Shown here: positions 56,691 to 64,000 of the stretch, piece by piece
Layout of the letters: every line of letters begins with the position of its first letter
Numbering within the stretch: position 1 is the stretch's first letter
From: Talpa occidentalis
Lineage: Eukaryota; Chordata; Mammalia; Eulipotyphla; Talpidae
Length of the DNA stretch: 64,000 bases
NCBI RefSeq assembly: GCF_014898055.3
Contig: NW_023602073.1
Span: 85,602,678 to 85,666,677 of the forward strand
Reading direction: 5' to 3'
The notes under the pieces: generated by a model
The model's input: only the letters and a program-made list of their open reading frames with translations
The model's database searches: none
What the model was told of the DNA's origin: nothing
Program-made: the position numbers and the translations under genes

Positions 56691-57171
56691 ATTTTTTTTA
56701 CATTCTTGTTCATTTTGTACAGTGTTTGATTGCTCCCCTCAGGTGTAATCCCTATAAAATTCCCGTCACCACATCACCGATGAACTGTCACCATAGTCTC
56801 TTGTTCTCTTCCATCCCTTGTTTTGACCCCTCTCCCTCTGTTTGTCTCCTCTCCTGCTATATGTCTCAGATCTATAGTTTGCCTGCTAGTTTTGTCTTGT
56901 GAAACCTTGCTCGGTTTCACTGTATTCCTTTTATAAGTGAAACCGTTCAATATATTTCTTTTTCCTCTTACTTATTTCACTGAGCATATCCCTTCCAGCT
57001 ACATCCATGTTGCTTCAAATGGCATGAATTTATCTTTTTTAATTGCTGAATAGTATTCCATTGTGTATATATACCACATCTTCTTGATCCAGTCATCTGT
57101 TTTTAGCTATTTAGGTTGTTTCCATATCTTAGTTACTGTAAATAGTGCTGCAATAAACATAGGAGTTCAGG
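56691..57171 (-). mobile_element. Younger L1 nested in an older L1
   Basis: 3' UTR with 'gctcccctcaggtgtaatcc', 'accgatgaactgtcaccata', then ORF2 end to 'aataaacataggagttcag'. Target-site duplication: 'gagaaactgcattttgttt' at 56672-56690 and 'gagaaacctcatattgttt' at 57172-57190, three mismatches. The pre-insertion site is continuous older L1. Confidence 0.9.
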
Positions 57172-57499
57172 GAGAAACCTCATATTGTTTTCCATAGGAA
57201 CTGGACCATTCTGCATTTACACCAACTGTGAAGGAGGATTCCTTTTTTGCCCCTGCATCCTTACCAACACTTTTTGTTTCTGGACTTTTTGATATGGGTC
57301 ATTCTCACAGATGTGAGTTGGTATCTCATTGTGGATTTGATTTGCATTTTCCTGATGGTAAGTGATGATGAATGTTTTTCTTTTCTCCATGCGCCTATTG
57401 ACCATCTGTATGTCTTTTTTGGAGGACTGTCTATTTAGATCTTTTGCCTGGGTTTGTTTTTGTTATTGTTGAGTTGTATGAGTTCTTTGTAGATCTTTG

Positions 57500-57784
57500 T
57501 TTTTTTTTTAAATTTTTTTTTTAGATTTATTTATTTATTTATTTATACAAGCACTGGGAACAGTCAGAAGCACAGGAGGGTGAGAGAATTCACCAGAGCC
57601 AGAGTGGGGAACAGAACAGGCAGACTGACGAAATACATTGCTGAGGGGAGCAGTGGCTGTGGCAGGAGAGGTCTATTTCGCCATGTGGGTCCCTCGACGG
57701 TGGCCGGGGATTGAACTGGCGCTGCAGAGGCTGCAGGTGGCTTCGCAGCCCAGGACTCAACCACTGCGCCACCAGGGGAGGCCC
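57500..57784 (-). mobile_element. T+ SINE, intermediate subfamily
   Basis: Antisense copy from a T-run and 'tagatttatttatttattta' to 'gcgccaccaggggaggccc'. The linker is shorter than in the young subfamily. Perfect target-site duplication 'ctttgtagatctttg' at 57485-57499 and 57786-57800, in older L1 sequence. Confidence 0.97.
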
Positions 57785-57934
57785 TCTTTGTAGATCTTTG
57801 ATATTAGCCCCTTGTTGGGTATATATTTACCAATATTTTTTCCCTTTCAATAGGGTGTCTTTTTGTTTTAGTGATGGTTTCTTTTGCTGTGCAGAAGCTT
57901 TTTAGCTTGCTGTAATTCCATTGTTTATTTTTAT

Positions 57935-58012
57935 TTTTTTAACGTTTAATGTGTTTCATTTTATATAATTCTTATATCATTTTTCATTTTTGTACAATGT
58001 ATCATTCTCATC
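57935..58012 (-). mobile_element. Short L1 3' UTR tail fragment
   Basis: 'cattttatataattcttata' then 'tcatttttcatttttgtaca' is the extreme 3' end of the L1 type seen at 49833 and 51287. It interrupts older L1 ORF2. About 78 bp; duplication not resolved. Confidence 0.7.
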
Positions 58013-58075
58013 TTGTTTCCCTTGCTGTTGGAGTCATGTTTCCAAAGATGTACCTGAAACCAATGTCATGGAGTG

Positions 58076-59209
58076 GAAATCTCCAGCTTAAAGTTTAAGA
58101 ACTCTTATTTTTAAAAACACTGGCGTGAAATGCAGCTTTATCTACAAATGTCTAAGGGCTCTTTGAAAGAGTTTGGGGAATTTTGTCTCACATTTTCTAG
58201 AACTTCCACTTGACATATCTTGTGAATGGTTCAATTGATTATAAACCCTGTCAGAGAAATTGTCACCCCTCTGTGCCCTCACCTCCCAAAGTGTAGCAGG
58301 TTCCGTTCAGTGTTGTTTCTTTATATCGTTAATGAGATAAGACAATCCTAGAATAGGTAGAACAAAAAAACATTATCCTAGGACCTGCTTTTGGTAAATG
58401 TCATTTAATTTAAGGTTCCAGTTCCCAAGAGCCTGTGGATGAGGTTCAGCGAGGATTGACTGTAGTTGGAAAAATATGCTGGTGGTTTGTCCCTGTTGAC
58501 TTTTGATTAGCCTAGCTAGGCTCCTTGCACCCTAGTTATGTATATTTTCTCCTTTTTTTTTTTTTGCCACTTTTTCATATGTAGTCAGTTTTTAAGGGAT
58601 GCTAATAAGATTCAGAGATGAATTAAAATAACTCATTTGTACCTCTAAATTCAGCAAAATAAGTAAGACCAATCTGCTGGTTCCAGCAGCTTCTTTAGAG
58701 TTACAGAATTCCCCATCATTTTGAATGAAACTGGAAGTGAATTAACTTTCTATGACTTGTTTATGACTTTCAGATTTATCCCTTAAAATTTGTATGTGTT
58801 ACATTTAAGTAGCTTCAAAACAGATATTATTGTATATGGACTGATTATAAGGTTTATACTTGCTGTCTTCAACATGGGCAACCACCATTGGTTTAGCTAA
58901 TTAAAAATGAAAGAATCTCTAAATATACTTAGTTAATGGGCCTCTTGAATTTTTAGAGTTAAGAAAATTTGACATTATTGCTAAATTCCTGTTCAGGAAA
59001 ATTTGGAATAGCAAGAAGACAGAATGAAAAACACATGCCTTGCACACCTCTGTGATTCAAGGCTCATTTCTGACAGATAGCTGAACACTGAGAAGGAAGC
59101 TGGCTTTGGTTAAAGGTGTTACATGCCCAAGGGCAGTGCTATGTCTAGCCATTCTGAGCCATTAAGTAATTTTGATGGATGTGAAAAGTAAATGCCCATG
59201 ATCATTGAT
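58076..59209. other. No recognised feature
   Basis: About 1.1 kb of unrecognised AT-rich DNA. Confidence 0.4.
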
Positions 59210-59400
59210 ATTGTTTTTAAAATATTTATAGAATACTGCATTATGGCATTATTTAAGTTTCTGGTGTGCATAATTAGAAATTAATATCTGTTTTTTCCAT
59301 TAAGTTCATCACTGAAAGTCCAATTCTGCCCTATTTTGTGCATCTAATAGCCACATTTTCATTGTATTATTTACCTTAATTTCTCCCAAACTCTAGTAGA
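59210..59400 (-). mobile_element. Old L1 3' UTR fragment (possible)
   Basis: 'ttaagtttctggtgtgcata' then 'ttaagttcatcactgaaagt' resembles the antisense 3' UTR of old L1s, like 25935-26100. Diverged. Confidence 0.5.
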
Positions 59401-59646
59401 ACAAAAAAACAGATAACTATAACAATTACTTGTTTGTATGTCGAATTAATTGAAGAGACTTTGTCCTGGAAAGAACTGGTGATTGTCTTTGGCAAAATCT
59501 ATTCATTTAGTTTACAGAGTCACTGGAAGAAAATACATCGAATGAAAACTAATTAATTTGTCTTGCAATAAATATTTACTTAATGTCTAATATTGCCAAA
59601 AGAAAATAGTTCATTGAAAAAAAGTGGAAGGCAGTGAGGTCAAAAA

Positions 59647-59935
59647 AAATTTTTTTAAGATTTATTTATTTATGCATACAAGAGCTGGGGTACAGGACAG
59701 AGATGTGGGGGGCGGGATGAGAGGATTCACCAGAGACAGAGTGGGGAGCAGAGCAGGCAGAGTGACTGGAATATACTGCTGAGGGGAGCAGTGGGTGATA
59801 CAGGAGTGGTCTGCTTCGCCATGTGGGTTGCTCCCTGGCCAGCTGGGGATCAGGCCAGGGATCAAACTCGTGCTGCAGAGTCTGCAGATTGCTTCATAGT
59901 GTGGTGCTTAACCCTTTCCACCACCAGGGAGGCCC
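59647..59935 (-). mobile_element. T+ SINE, older subfamily
   Basis: Antisense copy 'aagatttatttatttatgca' to 'accaccagggaggccc', with a partial internal duplication of 'ccaggg/ggatca' near 59835-59865. Target-site duplication 'tgaggtcaaaa' at 59635-59645 and 59936-59946, perfect. Confidence 0.96.
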
Positions 59936-60082
59936 TGAGGTCAAAATTCTTAAAACTGATTTCTACTCTTGTTACAGGGCAGCCCTGATATAAAATGGGT
60001 TGCCTGACTGTGGGTCCTAACCCGCGCACTCAAAAGGGACTTAATACTCCATTGCAGGCACACACAAAAGATTAATAAAAGA

Positions 60083-60088
60083 TTTATT
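60083..60088 (-). promoter_or_regulatory. LTR poly(A) signal AATAAA
   Basis: Plus-strand TTTATT, in sense context 'gtgaataaatcttttatt'. About 75 nt before the LTR 3' end, the usual place for the R/U5 signal. Confidence 0.65.
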
Positions 60089-60156
60089 CACAAGGGAAGG
60101 GGAAAAGAGGAAAATGTACAACTCAGGGAGAAAAGTTGGAGATAAAGTCTTAAATG

Positions 60157-60435
60157 CGGGGCCTACCCCGTGGCGCAGCGGTTGAGTGCTGGGTTGTGAA
60201 GCTGCCCGCAGCCTCTGCAGTGCCGGTTCGATCCCCGGCTGCTCCCCGGCCACCGGAGGAGGGTCCCACATGGAGTGCAGACCTCTCCTGCCGCCCGCTG
60301 CTCCCCTCAGCAATGTACTTCATCAGTCTTCCTGTTCTGTTCCCCGCTCTGGCTCTGGTAAATTCTCTCACCCTCCCCCGCTTCTAACTGTACCCAGTGC
60401 TTGTATAAATAAATAAATAAATCTTTTAAAAAAAA
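60157..60435 (+). mobile_element. T+ SINE, young subfamily, in the LTR
   Basis: Complete copy with head 'gggcctaccccgtggcgcag', long linker and three AATAAA units. Target-site duplication 'aaagtcttaaatg' at 60144-60156 and 60436-60448, perfect. It lies between the LTR TATA box and its poly(A) signal, in the opposite orientation to the LTR. Confidence 0.98.
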
Positions 60436-60566
60436 AAAGTCTTAAATGTGTCCTACCCAATCCGCTGTTCTGGAATCCCAAATGGTACTCTGTGAGCAGG
60501 TCGTGAGCCATTAACCATGAAGCCAGGAGGCAAGTGAGAGAGAGACCCCAAGGCCCACGTGTCTGG

Positions 60567-60574
60567 TTTTTATA
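60567..60574 (-). promoter_or_regulatory. LTR TATA box
   Basis: Plus-strand TTTTTATA, sense 'tttggtataaaaaccag'. Followed downstream in sense by 'ggtctctctctcacttgcct', a typical start of an R region. Confidence 0.65.
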
Positions 60575-60758
60575 CCAAACCTGGCTGTTTAACTCCACCC
60601 TCATGTCCCAGCCACCTTCCCTTTGGTGGTGATGGGATTTATCTTTCCCAATGTCTTGATGGCTTTGGTCTGGAGTGGGGGTGGAGTCCACAAAGCCTGC
60701 ATGGAATTAGCTCAGGACATCCTTTCCCCCCACACTCTGTCCTCAAGACTTTTTAACA

Positions 60759-62542
60759 CCGGCAGAAATAATCTCACCAATAGAACTAGCTGGTTCAGTT
60801 TTATGTTTTTTAAAGATTGTCTCCTTTATAACCATTCTGTTTATACATCATTCAAAATAAGTGTTTCCTAGCATTCAGCACAGTACCTGACACTGTGGTG
60901 CCTCCATAAGACATTGTCATTAAAGTAGATAGCACTAAAATAAAGTTCTGGGAAAGTAAGCTTCCCAGGAATCCATGGCTACTTGTTCTATTCCACAGCT
61001 ATTTTATTTGGAGTTGTTTGTATTCCTTTCCTATTACTGATATGCCAAAATAACTTAAATTTCCCCCCAAACATATCAGGTCCTAATGCTACGTTTTCTG
61101 AAATATGGAAACAAACAAAAATAATGGGTAAATTTGATGACCACAGAGAACACTTGTGGAGGAAAATGGTAGAATCCTAGAGTGAAATGGCATGCAACTG
61201 ACCTAAGAAACCTCAGGAACACCAGGCTTAAAATCAGAGATGACTTGTTGCCAGAAACATCCTTGGAGCATGTCTGGAACTTGAAGGGCACCATTTGAAA
61301 AACAATTATCCAGATGCATCTTTCATATATAGCACTTGTAAAGATTTGTTCCTAGAACAAGCTAACATTTTTATAATTACCAAAAGTAAAGCCAAAACTT
61401 GAGGGGAAAAAAATAGATGAGAGTCATATATATTGGTATGAACTTGGTATGTTCAGGTCAATAAAGTAGGATCCCAGATGACTTCTCACATGAATGGTCA
61501 GATGTAGGAAAATTTGGTTTCCAGATGCAATGCCAGTTTGAAAAGCCAAATGATTCTATATCCCAGATGGGATGTGGCAGGACACTACAAACCATGGGTA
61601 GAAAAAAATGTCTGTTTCCCTTTCTCCTGCCAGGTCACTGTGGTCATGTCAGGACACCCACTGCACTTTCCCAGGTGTCTCCTGCTGCCTCTTAGGAGTT
61701 TCTGTTCATGCATCATCTGCTTGACCAGGGCAAGACTTAAACTAATTGCTATGTGAAATATCATTCAGCAATTACCAACTGAAAGTTCTGGGCAAAATGA
61801 AAACAATGCTGAGTTTGTGCCCTGGATTAATTATAACCTCTGCAATGATTATGGGGAAACAGTGCAGGTTAGGAATATCAAGTTGAAGGTAGATGTGAGG
61901 TTAAAGTCCAATGTAGAAATGTTGTTATTGTGTTGTGGGAATACCTTCCTTGAGCAACTTGTTCATGGGGGGAAATGGTGATACCAAAGGAGCATTTCAA
62001 CTCTTGGCTGTACATTTCTGCAATCCTGAGAAGTGGCTTCCTGTGAATTGTTTTGATCTCCACTTTCTGGAACACAGGGCACCTGTAAGGCAGACCTAGC
62101 CACAAATGAAAGCCACATGAGTGATAGATAAATATGGATAGAATTAGTACTCACAATTTGCAACATATGTTGAGTAAGGGCTTTCTCTGTGACCAGAACT
62201 ATTCTACACTCCAAGGAGCACCCAGCCCTGTCTTCTTGCAGTTTTTGCTCAAATTTAGGGGGAGTTTTTTATTTCCTTTTTTTTTTCTTTTTTCCTGGCT
62301 GGATCTCAAAAAGCATAAGGGAACTTTAATTTATTCACTGGTTCAGAGATTGTAATCTTCCCCCTTCAACTTCACTCCACTTCTGCCAAATATACTGGCA
62401 ATGGAAAAATGTTTAATGGGCATGCAGATACTTGCTGGAAGAGGTTTCACTAGTTGCTGTTAAATGTTCTCCCTATTACCAGAGCACTTGATCGCTGAAT
62501 GCAATCAACACTAAATGGGATGATTCTTCTAAAACTGCAGAA
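60759..62542. other. 1.8 kb without recognised features
   Basis: A few bases near 60865-60915 resemble the end of MIR. Otherwise unrecognised. Overlapping frames at 61878-62214 and 61514-61756 have no motifs. Confidence 0.4.
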
Positions 62543-62740
62543 CTCAAATTTTAAAGTGTTTCAGACTCACCTGAAGCACTTGCTGAAACATAGATTTCTG
62601 GGTCCTATCACCAGGGTTGTGATTCAAAAGATCTGAGTAAAGCTTAGGAATTTGCATTTGTAACAAGTTCTTGGGTGATGCAGAAGCTACTAGTCTGGGG
62701 ATCATGCTTGACGATCTATTGTTCTAGAATATCTACCAAC
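62543..62740. mobile_element. MER5-like hAT fossil
   Basis: 'gtttcagactcacctgaagc', 'agatttctgggtcctatcac', 'gattcaaaagatctgagtaa', 'ggaatttgcatttgtaacaa' and 'tgatgcagaagctactagtc' follow the complete MER5A order. Both ends are near the expected termini. Confidence 0.8.
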
Positions 62741-62864
62741 AACTGCGGGTCATAAAAAAGGTCCAAAGAATTTAAGTCTAGATATTAAATTACATGCGAT
62801 GATTAGATTCAATTTTGTTTTGTGCAATTTTGTTTTATTATGGCATATTAAAGACTGCTTTTTT

Positions 62865-63124
62865 AAAAAAAGATTTATTTATACAAGAACCGGGGTGTAG
62901 GCCAGATTCGCGGGAGGGTGAGAGGATTCACCAGAAACAGAGAGGGAAACAAAGCAGGCAGACTGACTGAAACACACTGCTGAGGGGAGCAGCGGGCAGG
63001 ACAGGAGAGGTCTGCCACACCATGTGGGACCCTGGCCAGCCGGCTGGTATTGAACTGGCGCTGCAGAGGCTGCAGACAGCTTCACAGTGCTGGGCTCAAA
63101 CACCTGCACCACCAGGGGAGTCCC
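62865..63124 (-). mobile_element. T+ SINE, older subfamily
   Basis: Antisense copy 'aagatttatttatacaagaa' to 'gcaccaccaggggagtccc'. Perfect target-site duplication 'taaagactgctttttt' at 62849-62864 and 63125-63140, so despite its older type the insertion is well preserved. Confidence 0.97.
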
Positions 63125-63140
63125 TAAAGACTGCTTTTTT

Positions 63141-64000
63141 TTTTTTAATACAATGTAAACCCAGGCAGGGCTTCTTTCCTGTGCACTGTATGTATGTATA
63201 CACATAGTATGTATGTTAAGGGACTCCTTTGAGGATCTGGCACCCAAGATTTCAGAAGAAAGAAGAACTGAAACCTTGAACTCGAAAGGTTAGTGTCATC
63301 CAGCGATGCCCAAGTTTATTTGAAGTCTACAGCTGTGTTGTGGATTTCATCTCACACCAGCAACCAAATCTAAGAGAAAGTTCCTTAGCAAGGAAAGCTG
63401 AGCAGGGAGAAAGATTCAGCTTAAGGAAGTTGCCCTTAAGCTGAGTAAGATGTCCAAATCGAATATTTTCCAGATGTTAAGGAAATAAGATAAAATTCAG
63501 GACGTTACTATGAAAAGACAAGGAACTTGGAAGGAAGACAAACATAGGCAAAAGCATGGCAGAATATAGCCATTATTTAAAAATAAATGAATAAGAGAAT
63601 ATGAGTCATAGTCCAGTTTACTGCTGTTTTTATTGGGACACAAGATTGAAAACTGCATTTTGAATACTTGCTTATTTTTATGATGCTTGAAATTTTTGTG
63701 CTTATAACTCTTTCCCCCTAGCTTTTCCTTTCTTTAGATTGCTGTTACTCTTTGTTATTATCTATTAGATAATAATTCTAGTCTCATTAAGCTGAGTGTA
63801 ATAAAAACAAGGACTTTTTTTCATAGTCTATGACAAAGGATAACTGAACTCTAAGTATCAAGAAGTGCAATGAGAATTAAAATAGATGCCACAAGGAAAG
63901 GCCAGAGCTCAAAGAGAATGTTATAGAACACTTAAGTCTTAAGTCTCACACGTGGACATTTCTCATCAGAGGGTTTTTAAAACATTTTTTTTATTCAATT
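63141..64000. other. No recognised feature
   Basis: Unrecognised AT-rich DNA to the window end. A short 'gtatgtatgta' patch lies near 63186-63215. Confidence 0.4.

Larger units (their letters stand above)
56100..58075 (-). mobile_element. Older antisense L1 with three later insertions
   Basis: 3' UTR and ORF2 end at 56100-56690, ORF2 continues at 57172-57499, 57785-57934 and about 58013-58075 ('caatgtcatggagtg'). Fragments of the frame such as '[12 protein letters not shown]' survive. Interrupted by a younger L1 (56691-57171), a SINE (57500-57784) and a short piece of another L1 3' UTR (57935-58012). Confidence 0.85.
60005..60758 (-). mobile_element. Solo retroviral LTR interrupted by a SINE
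   Basis: Minus-strand LTR: the sense 5' end reads TGTTAAAAAGTCTTGAGG (60758 downward), there is a TATA box at 60574-60567 and a poly(A) signal at 60088-60083. The 3' end is near 60005-60009 ('..gacccaca'). TATA to AATAAA is about 190 nt once the SINE is removed. The LTR alone is about 460 bp. No gag, pol or env sequence adjoins it, so it is a solo LTR. Class I or II cannot be decided. A 4-6 bp target duplication was not resolved. Confidence 0.72.

Noticed and set aside
1..64000. CRISPR array, operons or a bacterial-type system
   Set aside because: No regularly spaced identical repeats with unique spacers. The recurring sequences are dispersed retrotransposons on both strands in an otherwise typical mammalian background.

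Overview
The window looks like intergenic DNA from a placental mammal. It is AT-rich, has no bacterial-style ORF packing, and is dominated by LINE-1 (L1) fragments, tRNA-derived SINEs, MIR and MaLR-like relics, and hAT fossils. I found no host protein-coding gene, no exon with convincing splice structure, no intact RNA gene and no CRISPR array. The open frames of about 60-170 codons fall either in retrotransposons or in unremarkable AT-rich DNA.

The most informative element is a SINE of about 260-300 bp, present 18 times (9 per strand). It has a tRNA-like head with an A box and a GGTTCGATCCC-type B box, a lineage-specific body, and a tail carrying AATAAA repeats followed by TCTT and poly(A). 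That tail architecture is the T+ SINE class. It is not Alu, B1, CAN, Bov-tA or VES. The L1 3' ends look laurasiatherian and the SINE could be that of a talpid (mole) or related eulipotyphlan, but this species guess is from memory and unverified. Six copies belong to a young, nearly uniform subfamily with clear target-site duplications (TSDs). The others are older.

Layout. 1-7.2 kb: old L1 3' ends and one SINE. 7.2-7.9 kb: a 5'-truncated L1 with a 15-bp TSD. 8-13 kb: mostly unrecognised, with short L1 pieces. 13.3-15.4 kb: an older L1 interrupted by a younger L1, an orphan ORF2 fragment and a SINE. 16.5-21.2 kb: five SINEs and two MaLR-like LTRs, both interrupted. 21.7-23.2 kb: two hAT fossils and MIR pieces. 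25.9-28.8 kb: two L1s in opposite orientation. 30.1-31.6 kb: a 94-bp L1 and an L1 with an inverted 5' segment. 34.5-37 kb: two SINEs and an old L1 carrying a U6 snRNA fragment. 40.5-42.9 kb: two L1 insertions with TSDs. 43.6-44.1 kb: a candidate processed mRNA copy. 45-53 kb: dense nesting of SINE in L1 in MIR, plus the longest L1 (about 1.66 kb), which has an unexplained 120-bp GC-rich 5' end. 54.8-58.1 kb: stacked antisense L1s. 60.0-60.8 kb: a solo LTR with recognisable TATA and poly(A) signals, interrupted by a SINE. 60.8-64 kb: mostly unrecognised, with one MER5-like hAT element and one SINE.

Nothing here works together as a pathway. The biology on display is L1-driven retrotransposition: L1 itself, SINEs, a U6 fragment and a probable mRNA copy, recorded in layers whose order of insertion can be read from nesting and TSDs. 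Boundaries of old elements are approximate, and family names for ancient repeats are recalled by pattern, not searched.
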